A DNA stretch of 64,000 nucleotides from Cognatishimia sp. MH4019 (GTDB lineage Bacteria > Pseudomonadota > Alphaproteobacteria > Rhodobacterales > Rhodobacteraceae), in NCBI RefSeq assembly GCF_020177595.1, contig NZ_JAHTBL010000008.1:121043-185042 (forward strand), read 5' to 3'. Positions within the stretch are counted from its first letter, which is position 1, and each line of letters begins with the position of its first letter. The notes under the pieces are model-generated. The model saw only the letters and a list, made by a program, of their open reading frames with translations. It was not told where the DNA came from and did no database searches. Made by a program: the position numbers and the translations under genes. Of the stretch, positions 25,147 to 33,275 are shown in pieces.

Positions 25147-25211
25147 GGCGGCTCCGCGTTAAAGATGTCTTGGGTTTCGCCTAAAAGAGAACTTTGTGCC
25201 AGTCATATAAT

Positions 25212-25227
25212 TTTGGCTTTTGCTAAA
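25212..25227. promoter_or_regulatory. LysR-type operator candidate TTTGGC-N4-GCTAAA
   Basis: Imperfect dyad TTTGGCTTTTGCTAAA in the 114-bp gap between comD and the LysR gene, 34 bp before the LysR ATG. The T-N11-A spacing typical of LysR boxes can be drawn within it. It would let the regulator control both itself and comDE. Confidence 0.4.
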
Positions 25228-25260
25228 GTGATGTTTTAGTTTCCTTTGGTGGAGGTCTTT

Positions 25261-26145
25261 ATGTCGATCATTCTCTTCAGGACGCTTGTCGCGGTGGCGC
25301 AGACAGGCAGTTTTCGGGGCGCTGCCGCGCAGGTGAGTGTCACCGATGCCGCTGTGGGCCAGCAGATGCGACGGCTGGAGGATCAGTTGGGCGTGGCTTT
25401 GTTCGATCGCTCGGAGAAGACGCCGCGCTTGAACCAGTTGGGCAAGGCGCTGGTGCCGAAGGCGCAGGCGGTTGTGGCGGCCTATGACACGATCTTGGAT
25501 GATCTGATCGGCGATCCCCGCATGATTGGCGAGCTGACGCTGGGGGCGGTTCCGTCGTCCATTCGGGGGCTTATTCCGCAGACGGCCAAGCGGCTGATGG
25601 GGCTTTACCCGGACTTGCATATGCGCGTGGTGCCAGGGTTGTCGCCGGACTTGCTGGAGCAGGTGGAGCAGGGCGTGCTGGATGCTGCCGTTCTCAGCGC
25701 GCCCGCACGGGTGACGGAGCGGTTGAACTGGATGCCGTTCTATGAGGAAGAGCTGGTGTTGCTGACGGCACCGTCTGTGACCGAGACGGACCCGCGCCGG
25801 ATCCTCGCTACGCAGCCCTATATTCGGCACACGCGCAAGGCGGCGGTCGGGGAACTTGCGGAGGCGTGGCTGTTTGCGCAAGGCATCACGGTGCAGGACG
25901 CAATGGAAATGGGATCGCTTGAGAACGTCGTCAGCATGGTCGCCCATGATTTGGGTGTTTCGGTGGTGCCGAATATGTGCGTGCCGGATGCCAGCTTTGC
26001 CGAGTTGCGCAAACTGCCGCTGGGGCCGGAGGCCCCGTCGCGTGTGCTGGGTATTCTGACCCGCGCGGATTGTTCAAAACTACAGCTTGTGCAGCGCCTT
26101 TTGGAGCAACTGAGCGCCGTCGCAGCAGGCAATCCGGATAGGTAA
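25261..26145 (+). CDS. LysR-family regulator of the comDE operon
   Basis: 294 aa from ATG 25261, chosen because GGTGGAGG lies 5-12 nt upstream; a TTG five codons earlier is the alternative. Winged HTH at about 2-60 (LFRTLVAVAQTGSFRGAAAQ, VSVTDAAVGQQMRRLE), then the effector domain (LTLGAVPSSIRGLIP). It is divergent from comD with a dyad in the shared gap. By LysR custom it should activate comDE-lldD in response to a pathway intermediate such as sulfolactate or sulfopyruvate. The effector is inferred. Confidence 0.85.
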   Translation: MSIILFRTLVAVAQTGSFRGAAAQVSVTDAAVGQQMRRLEDQLGVALFDRSEKTPRLNQLGKALVPKAQAVVAAYDTILDDLIGDPRMIGELTLGAVPSSIRGLIPQTAKRLMGLYPDLHMRVVPGLSPDLLEQVEQGVLDAAVLSAPARVTERLNWMPFYEEELVLLTAPSVTETDPRRILATQPYIRHTRKAAVGELAEAWLFAQGITVQDAMEMGSLENVVSMVAHDLGVSVVPNMCVPDASFAELRKLPLGPEAPSRVLGILTRADCSKLQLVQRLLEQLSAVAAGNPDR

Positions 26146-26175
26146 TGCCTTGTTCTAGAGCATCTTTCCAAAATA

Positions 26176-26204
26176 ATTGAAGCACAAAATATTTAAGATT
26201 GAAA
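26176..26204. promoter_or_regulatory. Operator-like element matching the one at 40429-40457
   Basis: The central 11-mer CAAAATATTTA (26185-26195) is identical to the centre of the 40429-40457 element read on its minus strand, and 21 of 29 positions agree overall, with TTGAA at both flanks (26177-26181 and 26199-26203). It lies 197 bp before the binding-protein gene. It is a likely common operator of the transporter and the anthranilate genes. Confidence 0.55.
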
Positions 26205-26227
26205 TAAAATTATCCCTGCACTACCGT
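26199..26227 (+). promoter_or_regulatory. Predicted promoter of the ABC transporter operon
   Basis: TTGAAA (26199-26204), 17-bp spacer, TACCGT (26222-26227). The -35 lies in the distal arm of the operator-like element. This geometry repeats at both promoters around 40.4 kb. The -10 is weak. The predicted leader is about 165 nt. Confidence 0.4.
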
Positions 26228-26356
26228 TCGAGTCGTCCCCGCCTGGACTGCGGGACCTTCGATGGACTGCGCGCTGCAAACGCCTCTTGTATGCCGCCGC
26301 GTCGTAAGGAAAGCTGGAACATACGAAACCTGTCCGGTTCGCAGAGGTTGTAAAGA

Positions 26357-26391
26357 CCCGGTCCGGAACAGATCACAACAGACCGACCGGG
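26357..26391 (+). promoter_or_regulatory. Hairpin covering the Shine-Dalgarno of the binding-protein gene
   Basis: CCCGGTC (26357-26363) pairs perfectly with GACCGGG (26385-26391) across a 21-nt loop. The second arm includes most of the GGGAG ribosome-binding site (26389-26393), placed 7 nt before ATG 26401. It could lower or regulate translation. This is structural inference only. Confidence 0.4.
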
Positions 26392-26400
26392 AGATTAGGA

Positions 26401-27573
26401 ATGAATTTCAAACGTATCGTAAAACTGGGCTGTGGCGCGCTTGGCGCGGCGGCCGCCGTGATGGCGCTTTCAACGGCCGCGATTTCAGAGGGCCATGGCG
26501 GTGATGTGAAGATCGGCATGATCACGACATTGACCGGCGGTGGCGCGGGTTTGGGCATCGACATTCGCGACGGCTTCATGCTGGCGGTAGAGCAGTCGGG
26601 CAAGGACAATATTGAGGTCTTCGTGGAAGATGACCAGCGCAAGCCAGAGATTGCCGTGCAGCTGGCCGACAAGCTGATCCAGTCAGAGCAGGTCGACATT
26701 ATGACCGGCATCGTCTGGTCGAACCTTGCGCTGGCCGTGATCCCTTCTGCGACCGCGCAGGGCAAGTTCTATATCTCGCCCAATGCGGGACCGACGCAAC
26801 TGGCCGGGCGCGGCTGTCATGAGAATTACTTCAATGTCGCGTGGCAGAACGACAATCTGCACGAGGCTGCGGGCGCTTACACCAACAGCGCCGGTCTGAG
26901 CAACACGTTCATTCTGGCGCCGAATTACCCGGCGGGTCAGGATGCGTTGACCGGCTTCAAGCGGATGTATGAAGGTGAACTGGCGGGCGAGGTTTACACC
27001 CGTCTGGGCCAAACGGACTATGCCGCCGAGATCGCGCAAATCCGAGCTTCTGGCGCAGACAGCGTGTTCTTCTTCCTGCCCGGCGGCATGGGGATTTCGT
27101 TTCTCAAGCAATATGCCGACAGTGGCATCGACCTGCCGGTCGTGGGGCCTGCCTTCAGCTTTGATCAGGGCATCCTGCAAGCGGTTGGTGCCGCGGCTTT
27201 GGGTGTGAAGAACACCTCGCAATGGTCCAAGGATATCGACAATGCGGCCAACGCAGCTTTTGTCGAGACGTTTGAGGCCAAGTATGGCCGCCTGCCGTCG
27301 CTTTATGCCTCGCAGGGCTTTGATGCGGCAAACCTGATTATCAGTGCGATGGGCAAGGCCGATATCACCGATCAGGACGCGTTCCGTGCCGCGCTGCTGG
27401 AGGCTGATTTCGACTCTGTCCGTGGGGATTTCGAGTTTGGCAACAACCAGCACCCCATTCAGGACATCTATGTGCGCGAGGTCATTCAGGAAGGTGACGT
27501 CTTTACCAACAAGATCGTGAGCACCGGTCTGACCGACCATCAGGATATCTACGCAGCCGAGTGTGCGCTGTAA
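26401..27573 (+). CDS. Branched-chain-type ABC transporter substrate-binding protein
   Basis: 390 aa with signal peptide (FKRIVKLGCGALGAAAAVMA, cleavage near STAAISEG). Type I periplasmic-binding fold of the LivJ/HmgR class: VKIGMITTLTGGGAGLGIDI, GILQAVGAAALGVKNTSQW, and a C-terminal EFGNNQHPIQDIYVREV. Members of this subfamily often bind aromatic acids. It heads livJ-H-M-G-F-type genes and sits next to the anthranilate CoA-thioester operon, so the cargo is probably anthranilate, another aromatic acid, or tryptophan/kynurenine. The substrate is not readable from the sequence. Confidence 0.88.
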   Translation: MNFKRIVKLGCGALGAAAAVMALSTAAISEGHGGDVKIGMITTLTGGGAGLGIDIRDGFMLAVEQSGKDNIEVFVEDDQRKPEIAVQLADKLIQSEQVDIMTGIVWSNLALAVIPSATAQGKFYISPNAGPTQLAGRGCHENYFNVAWQNDNLHEAAGAYTNSAGLSNTFILAPNYPAGQDALTGFKRMYEGELAGEVYTRLGQTDYAAEIAQIRASGADSVFFFLPGGMGISFLKQYADSGIDLPVVGPAFSFDQGILQAVGAAALGVKNTSQWSKDIDNAANAAFVETFEAKYGRLPSLYASQGFDAANLIISAMGKADITDQDAFRAALLEADFDSVRGDFEFGNNQHPIQDIYVREVIQEGDVFTNKIVSTGLTDHQDIYAAECAL

Positions 27574-27591
27574 CCTTTGAGTGTTCCTTGT

Positions 27592-27617
27592 GGGCGGTGG
27601 TTGTGAGGCTGCCGCCC
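27592..27617 (+). terminator. Hairpin between binding protein and LivH-type permease
   Basis: GGGCGG (27592-27597) and CCGCCC (27612-27617) can pair around a 14-nt loop, 19 bp after the binding-protein stop. No T-tract follows. Likely a partial attenuator or 3' stabiliser. Confidence 0.45.
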
Positions 27618-27639
27618 GCCTCTTGTCAAAGGGCGCAAG

Positions 27640-28557
27640 ATGTCAACGATCCTTCTTATCGAGCAGCTTCTGAACGGGCTTCAGTTCGGGGTGATGCTGT
27701 TCTTGATGGCGGCCGGTCTGACGCTGATTTTCGGCGTGATGGGGCTGATCAATCTGGCCCATGGCTCGCTTTACATGGTGGGCGCATTTGCGGCGGCAGG
27801 CGTTGCGGGGCTGACGGGGTCGTTCGCCTTGGCGCTGATCGCGAGCCTTGCGGCGGCGGCGATGTTTGGCGCGCTGATTGAGCTGACGGTGATCCGGCGG
27901 CTGTATAAACGCGACCATCTGGATCAGGTTCTGGCCACGTTCGCGCTGATCCTCGTCTTCTCGGAAGGCACGCGCTGGGCGTTCGGATCGTTCCCACTGT
28001 TTCTGAACATTCCCGACATGCTGTCGGGCACGGTGATGCTGCCCGGCGGGATCGAGTATTCGCTTTATCGCCTGACAATCATCGGGATTGGCTTGCTGGT
28101 CGCGGCGGGGCTGTTTCTTTTGATCTCGAAAACCCGCGTCGGGATGCGTATCCGGGCGGGTGAGAACGATCGGGAAATGATCAGCGCTTTGGGCGTCGAT
28201 ATCTCGGTTCTGTATACGCTCGTTTTTGCGCTGGGGGCGGCTTTGGCGGGCCTGTCGGGCGCGCTGGTCGGTGCGATCCAATCGGTTGAGGTTGGCATGG
28301 GCGAGCCGGTGTTGATCCTGGCCTTTGTGGTGATCGTGATCGGCGGGATTGGCTCGATCAAAGGAGCCTTGGCAGGGGCCATTCTCGTGGGCGTCACCGA
28401 CACGATGGGGCGCACGTTGCTGCCGGTGATCTTCGGCAGTTTCATGGACCCGTCGGCAGCGACATCCGTTGGGTCGGCGCTGGCGTCGATGTTGATCTAC
28501 ATTCTGATGGCGGGGGTTCTGGTGTTCAAGCCCACCGGCCTGTTCGGGGAGGCCTGA
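27640..28557 (+). CDS. Branched-chain-type ABC permease (LivH type)
   Basis: 305 aa inner-membrane protein with eight or so helices. It starts STILLIEQLLNGLQFGVMLF, with FGVMGLINLAHGSLYMVGAF typical of LivH, and the ATPase-contact loop in AGENDREMISALGVDISVLY. It forms a heterodimer with the LivM-type protein encoded one base after its stop. Together with the binding protein upstream and two ATPases downstream it makes a complete importer for an amino acid or aromatic acid. Confidence 0.9.
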   Translation: MSTILLIEQLLNGLQFGVMLFLMAAGLTLIFGVMGLINLAHGSLYMVGAFAAAGVAGLTGSFALALIASLAAAAMFGALIELTVIRRLYKRDHLDQVLATFALILVFSEGTRWAFGSFPLFLNIPDMLSGTVMLPGGIEYSLYRLTIIGIGLLVAAGLFLLISKTRVGMRIRAGENDREMISALGVDISVLYTLVFALGAALAGLSGALVGAIQSVEVGMGEPVLILAFVVIVIGGIGSIKGALAGAILVGVTDTMGRTLLPVIFGSFMDPSAATSVGSALASMLIYILMAGVLVFKPTGLFGEA

Positions 28558-28558
28558 G

Positions 28559-29542
28559 ATGCTGCGCGAGACACATCTGAACGGGATAATCCTCCTCGCA
28601 CTGCTGATCGTGCCACTGGTCGCACTTGCGCTGAACGAGCCGTTCATCATCACCTTGGCGACCAAAGTGACCATTCTGGCGCTGGCGGGCGTTGGGTTGA
28701 ACCTCGCGTTGGGTCAAGGCGGGCTGATCAGCTTTGGACACGCGATTTTCTTCGGGCTGGGCGGCTATTCCATGGGCATTCTGGCCAGCCATGCGCAGAG
28801 TTTTACCCCGCTGATGGAGGCTCCGTTCCTGATCGAGGGCACCAACCTGATGCCAGTCATCTGGATCGTGGCCATTGTGGTAAGCTGCTTGGCCGCCTTG
28901 TTGGTAGGCCTCTTGAGCCTGCGCACGTCGGGCGTTTACTTCATCATGGTGACGCTCGCCTTCGGGCAAATGTTCTACTACTTCGCGATCTCCTGGCCCG
29001 CTTACGGTGGTGAGGATGGGCTTGTGATCTTTGTGCGCAACGAGTTTCCGGGGCTCAACACGCTGGTGCCGATTCAGTTCTTTGGCCTGTGTTTTGCGGT
29101 GCTCTGCGCGGTGCTGTTCTTTGTGTCCAAGCTGAACAAATCGGCCTTTGGGCTGGCGCTGTCTGGCGCGCATTTTAACCCAGAGCGGGCGGAGACGGTG
29201 GGCATCGACATCACGCGGGTGCGCCTTGTGGCCTTTGTGATCTCAGCCGGGATCACGGGGCTGGCGGGCGCACTTTTTGCTGACCTCAACCGGTTTGTTA
29301 GCCCCACGATGTTCAGCTGGCATACCAGTGGCCAGATCATGATTTTCATCATTCTGGGCGGTGTGGCGCGGCTTTACGGTCCCATTGCGGGGGCCGCAGT
29401 CTACATCATTCTTGAGCATTATCTGGGCGCGTTTTCCGAGTATTGGCAGATTTATCTGGGATTGATCCTGCTCTTTGTCGTGCTGTTTGCCCAAGGCGGT
29501 TTGATCGGCGGGCTGAGCAAGCGGGAGGCAGCCCATGACTGA
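28559..29542 (+). CDS. Branched-chain-type ABC permease (LivM type)
   Basis: 327 aa with about nine membrane helices. The LivM signature VGLNLALGQGGLISFGHAIF is present near residue 45, and the ATPase-contact loop lies around PERAETVGIDITRVRLVAFV. It begins one base after the LivH-type stop and overlaps the next ATPase gene by 8 bp. It is the second half of the translocation pore. Confidence 0.9.
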   Translation: MLRETHLNGIILLALLIVPLVALALNEPFIITLATKVTILALAGVGLNLALGQGGLISFGHAIFFGLGGYSMGILASHAQSFTPLMEAPFLIEGTNLMPVIWIVAIVVSCLAALLVGLLSLRTSGVYFIMVTLAFGQMFYYFAISWPAYGGEDGLVIFVRNEFPGLNTLVPIQFFGLCFAVLCAVLFFVSKLNKSAFGLALSGAHFNPERAETVGIDITRVRLVAFVISAGITGLAGALFADLNRFVSPTMFSWHTSGQIMIFIILGGVARLYGPIAGAAVYIILEHYLGAFSEYWQIYLGLILLFVVLFAQGGLIGGLSKREAAHD

Positions 29543-30293
29543 GCCGATCCTGTCCGTGCGAGATGTGCACAAAGCGTTTGGCGCTTTGAAAGCGAGCGAC
29601 GGGATTTCGCTGGACCTGATGCCGGGTGAAATCCATGCGCTGATCGGGCCGAACGGGGCGGGTAAATCCACGCTGATCAAGCAGATCGCCGGCGGGCTGA
29701 CGCCCGATCGCGGGACGGTGCATTTTGAAGGACGCGAGATCAGCGGCGACACGGTGTATGAGCGCGCGCGGTTGGGGTTGGGGCGGACGTTTCAGATCTC
29801 GGCCTTGGCGATGCAGTTCACCGTGCTGGAGAATGTCGTGCTTGGGCTGGTGGGCGAAAGCGGGAGCGTCTTTCGCTTTTTCCGGCCCGTCATGAAAGAC
29901 CCTGCCTATTTGGAGCGTGCGCATCACGCGTTGAAACGCGTGGGGTTGCAGGATCATGCGCAGACCAAGACGGCCGAGTTGAGCCATGGGCAGCGACGTC
30001 AGCTGGAGGTCGCGGTGGCGCTGACGCTGGAGCCGAAAGCGTTCCTGATGGACGAGCCGATGGCGGGCTTGGGCGCGGAAGGATCGAAGGCGCTGACGGG
30101 TTTCTTGCGCGAGCTGAAAGCGGAAGCGCCGATCCTGTTGGTGGAGCATGACATGGACGCGGTTTTCGCCTTGGCGGACCGGATCAGCGTCTTGGTTTAC
30201 GGCAAGATTATCGCGACCGGGTCAGTGGCCGAAATCCGTGCCAATCCAGAGGTGCGCGCGGCCTATCTGGGCGACGAGGAGGTCGAGGCATGA
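29535..30293 (+). CDS. Branched-chain-type ABC ATPase (LivG type)
   Basis: 252 aa. Walker A GPNGAGKST, LivG-type region LGLGRTFQISALAM, signature LSHGQRRQLEVAVAL, Walker B AFLMDEPMAGLG with a downstream switch His in LLVEHDMD. The signature reads LSHGQ rather than the consensus LSGGQ, as is common in LivG proteins. It is the cytoplasmic motor half of the importer and overlaps LivF by 4 bp (ATGA). Confidence 0.92.
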   Translation: MTEPILSVRDVHKAFGALKASDGISLDLMPGEIHALIGPNGAGKSTLIKQIAGGLTPDRGTVHFEGREISGDTVYERARLGLGRTFQISALAMQFTVLENVVLGLVGESGSVFRFFRPVMKDPAYLERAHHALKRVGLQDHAQTKTAELSHGQRRQLEVAVALTLEPKAFLMDEPMAGLGAEGSKALTGFLRELKAEAPILLVEHDMDAVFALADRISVLVYGKIIATGSVAEIRANPEVRAAYLGDEEVEA

Positions 30294-30982
30294 GCGCGCT
30301 TCTGGAGCTGCGCGGGATCACCGCGACTTATGGATCCTCGCAGGCGCTCTTTGGGGTCGATCTGACGATTGGCGAGGGAGAGTTGGTGGCGCTGATGGGG
30401 CGCAACGGGATGGGTAAATCCACGACGATCAAGGTGATTTGTCGGTTGCTGGCCAATCAGGAGGGCTCGGTCTCGTTCGCGGGGCAGGACCTGACGCGGC
30501 TGCCAGCGCATCGTGCGGCGCGGCTGGGATTGGGCCTAGTGCCGGAAGGGCGGCGCTGTTTCTCGAACCTGTCTGTGTGGGAGAACCTTTACGCCTCGGC
30601 GCGGCCCGGGGATTGGACGAAAGACCGCGTTTACGGGCTTTTCCCGCGGTTGGGGGAGCGCGCGGATCAGTCGGCGGGGTCGCTGTCGGGGGGCGAGCAG
30701 CAGATGCTAGCGATTGGCCGTGCGCTGTTGACGAACCCGCGTTTGCTGATCCTCGATGAGGCGACAGAAGGACTGGCGCCGGTTGTGCGGCAAGAAATCT
30801 GGGACGCGATTGGCACGCTAAAACAGTCGAGCGGTCTGTCGATCCTTGTGGTGGATAAAACGTTGAGCGAGCTGCGCCAGATTGCTGATCACGCGACTAT
30901 TCTGGAGCGGGGCACGTCGGTGTGGCATGGCGCGATTGATGATTTGACGCCGGAGCTCAAGGACAAGTATCTGGGCATCTGA
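30290..30982 (+). CDS. Branched-chain-type ABC ATPase (LivF type)
   Basis: 230 aa. Walker A GRNGMGKST, LGLVPEGRRCFSNLSVWENL, signature LSGGEQQMLAIGRAL, Walker B LLILDEATEGLAP. The switch His found after Walker B in most members (LVEH or LVEQ) is replaced here by VDKT (ILVVDKTLSEL), a known variation in LivF. It completes the five-gene importer; a thioesterase gene follows 33 bp later. Confidence 0.9.
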   Translation: MSALLELRGITATYGSSQALFGVDLTIGEGELVALMGRNGMGKSTTIKVICRLLANQEGSVSFAGQDLTRLPAHRAARLGLGLVPEGRRCFSNLSVWENLYASARPGDWTKDRVYGLFPRLGERADQSAGSLSGGEQQMLAIGRALLTNPRLLILDEATEGLAPVVRQEIWDAIGTLKQSSGLSILVVDKTLSELRQIADHATILERGTSVWHGAIDDLTPELKDKYLGI

Positions 30983-31015
30983 GCGGTTTCTTTGGACAGA
31001 ACGGACCCCGTCGCG

Positions 31016-31420
31016 ATGAGTTTTACCTTACCGATCAAGATCGTGTTTCAGCATTGCGACCCCGCAGGGATCGTTTTCTATCCGCGCTATTTCGAGATGA
31101 TTAACCTGACCGTCGAGGAGTGGTTTGCGCAGCGGTTGGGCCTGTCTTTTGCCGAAATGCACGGCGCGCGGCGTGGGGTGCCGACGGCGACGATAGAGGC
31201 GGATTTTCCTGCGCCTAGCCGGTTGGGCGATCTGCTGGAAGCAGAGCTGACCGTGACCAAGCTGGGGCGCACCAGCGTTGGGTTACAGATCACCGCAAAG
31301 GCAGGCGACGAGGTGCGGATGCAGGTGCGGTCGGTGCTGGTCTATGTCGATCTGGACACCGGGCGCCCTATTCCGTGGCCCGAGGATGTGCGCGCGCGGA
31401 TGGCGGGCGATCAGGTCTAG
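31016..31420 (+). CDS. Acyl-CoA thioesterase, 4-hydroxybenzoyl-CoA thioesterase type
   Basis: 134 aa hot-dog fold protein. The motif VFQHCDPAGIVFYPRYFEM contains the catalytic Asp of the 4HBT class. The start was set at ATG 31016 because it gives the usual family N-terminus; a TTG at 30992 would add 8 residues, and neither has a good Shine-Dalgarno. It hydrolyses an aryl- or acyl-CoA, possibly to release CoA from stalled intermediates of the adjacent anthranilate pathway. Its TAG stop shares CTAG (31417-31420) with the stop of the convergent thiolase. Confidence 0.82.
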   Translation: MSFTLPIKIVFQHCDPAGIVFYPRYFEMINLTVEEWFAQRLGLSFAEMHGARRGVPTATIEADFPAPSRLGDLLEAELTVTKLGRTSVGLQITAKAGDEVRMQVRSVLVYVDLDTGRPIPWPEDVRARMAGDQV

Positions 31421-32616
31421 GGCGCGCGTAGGGCGAGAGCCACGCCTTGGCCGACGCCGACACACATGGTGGCAAGGGCGAGGGTGCCGCCGGTCAGGCT
31501 AAGCTCCAGAGCGGCGGTGCCAGCGATCCGTGCACCGGTCATACCCAAGGGATGACCCAGCGCGATGCCGCCGCCATTGGGATTCACGCGCGGGTCGGTG
31601 GGGTCAGTGCCGAGGTCGTGGAGGACTGGGAGGCATTGGGCCGCGAAAGCCTCGTTCAACTCGATCACATCGAAATCAGTAGGGGTCAAGTCGAGCCGGG
31701 CGCACAGCCTTTGCACGGCGGGAACTGGCCCCAGACCCATGATGCGCGGGGCGAGGCCTGCGCTGGCGCTGCCGAGGATCTCGGCAAGCGGGGTCAGGTT
31801 ATGGCGATGGATGGCGGCCTCGGACGCGACGAGTAGGGCCGCCGCGCCGTCATTGATCCCTGCGGCATTGCCTGCGGTGACGGTGCCGCCTTCGCGGAAG
31901 GGCGCGGGCAAGGCGGCGAGTTTTTCAAGCGTGGTGTCGCGGGGGTGTTCGTCTTGGTCCACTTCAATCGGAGGGCCTTTGCGTTGCGGGATTACGACGG
32001 GCGTGATCTCGCGGGCGAGCCTGCCAGAGCTTTGCGCGGCGCGGGCCTTTTGCTGGCTGGCCAAAGCGAAGGCGTCTTGATCGGTGCGGGGGACCGCGCG
32101 TTCTGTCGCGACGTTTTCGGCGGTCTCGGGCATCGACTCGATGCCGTATTGCGCCTCGATTGCGGCATTGACGAAACGCCAGCCGATGGTGGTGTCGAAG
32201 ACTTTCGGGTTGCGGGCGAAGGGCGTCGTGGATTTGGGCATCACGAACGGTGCGCGAGACATGCTTTCGACGCCGCCTGCAATGATCAGATCGGCCTCGT
32301 CGCTGCGGATTGCGCGGGCGGCGGCGGTTACGGCGTCCATGCCGGAGCCGCAGAGGCGGTTGAGCGTAAGGGCAGGCACGGTGTCGGGCAGGCCAGAAAG
32401 CAGCGTCGCCATGCGGGCGACGTTGCGGCTGTCTTCGCCGGATTGGTTGGCGCAGCCGAAGATGACTTCATCCGTGGTGGCCCAATCGAGATCTTGGCGG
32501 GTGGTGAGCGCGCGGATCACATGGGCGGCCAGATCATCGGGGCGGACCGAAGAGAGCGCGCCGCCATAGCGCCCGATGGGCGTGCGGATATAGTCGCAGA
32601 TGAACGCGCGGGCCAT
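31417..32616 (-). CDS. Thiolase (3-oxoadipyl-CoA thiolase/acetyl-CoA acyltransferase type)
   Basis: 399 aa. The three catalytic elements are present: Cys89 (LNRLCGSGMDA), His355 (GGGIALGHPLGMTGAR) and Cys385 (TMCVGVGQG). The degradative length and the start RAFICDYIRTPIGRYGGALS resemble PcaF/PaaJ-type thiolases acting on dicarboxylic 3-oxoacyl-CoA. It is the last gene of the nine-gene anthranilate operon, where it should cleave a 3-oxo dicarboxyl-CoA to acetyl-CoA and, if the substrate is 3-oxopimelyl-CoA, glutaryl-CoA for the divergent gcdH. One base overlaps RidA. Confidence 0.9.
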   Translation of the reverse strand: MARAFICDYIRTPIGRYGGALSSVRPDDLAAHVIRALTTRQDLDWATTDEVIFGCANQSGEDSRNVARMATLLSGLPDTVPALTLNRLCGSGMDAVTAAARAIRSDEADLIIAGGVESMSRAPFVMPKSTTPFARNPKVFDTTIGWRFVNAAIEAQYGIESMPETAENVATERAVPRTDQDAFALASQQKARAAQSSGRLAREITPVVIPQRKGPPIEVDQDEHPRDTTLEKLAALPAPFREGGTVTAGNAAGINDGAAALLVASEAAIHRHNLTPLAEILGSASAGLAPRIMGLGPVPAVQRLCARLDLTPTDFDVIELNEAFAAQCLPVLHDLGTDPTDPRVNPNGGGIALGHPLGMTGARIAGTAALELSLTGGTLALATMCVGVGQGVALALRAP

Positions 32617-33020
32617 CAGGCGGGGCGCGCGATATGCGCGGTGGCTTCGATTTCGAGCAGCGCCTCGTCCTCGACCAGACCAGCGACGATCAGCATCGAC
32701 ATAGCGGGGAAATGACGGCCCAGCACGCGGCGATAGACCTCGCCCACCTCGCGCTGCCGGGCGAGATATTCACGCTTGTCGATGACGAACCAAGTCAGCC
32801 GGGTGATGTCTTCGACGCGGCCCCCGGCAGCTTCGACTACGACCACGATATTGCGGAGCGCTTGTTCCATCTGGCCGATGAAATCATGGCTTTCAAAAAC
32901 CTGATCGGCGGTCCAGCCGATCTGACCGCCGACATAGAGCGTACCATCGGCGGCCAGCATGCCGTTGGCATAGCCTTTGGCGGGCGCCCATCCGTCGGGC
33001 TGGATTGTCTTGGCAGTCAT
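32616..33020 (-). CDS. RidA-family (YjgF/UK114) protein lacking the catalytic Arg
   Basis: 134 aa with the Rid fold (TLYVGGQIGWTADQVFE, VVVEAAGGRVEDITRLTWFV, ALLEIEATAHI). Canonical RidA has Arg in FPARS; here the same place reads FPAMS, so the residue that anchors the imine/enamine substrate is Met. It belongs to the Rid subgroups without proven deaminase activity. The ring product of the operon's monooxygenase is an enamine, which makes a Rid protein chemically sensible here, but its role is unproven. It lies 6 bp behind the Lrp-domain gene and overlaps the thiolase by one base. Confidence 0.85.
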   Translation of the reverse strand: MTAKTIQPDGWAPAKGYANGMLAADGTLYVGGQIGWTADQVFESHDFIGQMEQALRNIVVVVEAAGGRVEDITRLTWFVIDKREYLARQREVGEVYRRVLGRHFPAMSMLIVAGLVEDEALLEIEATAHIARPA

Positions 33021-33026
33021 GGCCGT

Positions 33027-33263
33027 TCAGAACGCCTTGAACGTCAGCGTGGTCAACGTGCGTTCGATATTGGCGATATTGGCGACGTTGTTGTTGATGA
33101 AGAGACCGATATCCTCGCTCTCTGGGATGTAGAGCTTGAGCAGCAGGTCGAACTCGCCACTGACCGAATGCAGCTCTGAATGGATCTCGCGCTTCATGAT
33201 TTCGTCGGCGACGGTGTAGGTCGTGCCGGGTTTGCAGCGGATTTGAACGAAGACACATTTCAT
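33027..33263 (-). CDS. Stand-alone Lrp/AsnC ligand-binding (RAM) domain protein
   Basis: 78 aa, only the C-terminal sensor domain of Lrp/AsnC regulators (FVQIRCKPGTTYTVADEIMK, VSGEFDLLLKLYIPESEDI), with no DNA-binding helix-turn-helix. Such proteins form ring-like oligomers that bind amino acids. Position between the 2-aminobenzoate-CoA ligase and the Rid gene, with gaps of 12 and 6 bp, suggests that it senses or buffers an aromatic amino acid such as anthranilate or tryptophan. No activity is proven. Confidence 0.85.
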   Translation of the reverse strand: MKCVFVQIRCKPGTTYTVADEIMKREIHSELHSVSGEFDLLLKLYIPESEDIGLFINNNVANIANIERTLTTLTFKAF

Positions 33264-33275
33264 GGGCGTGGCCTT

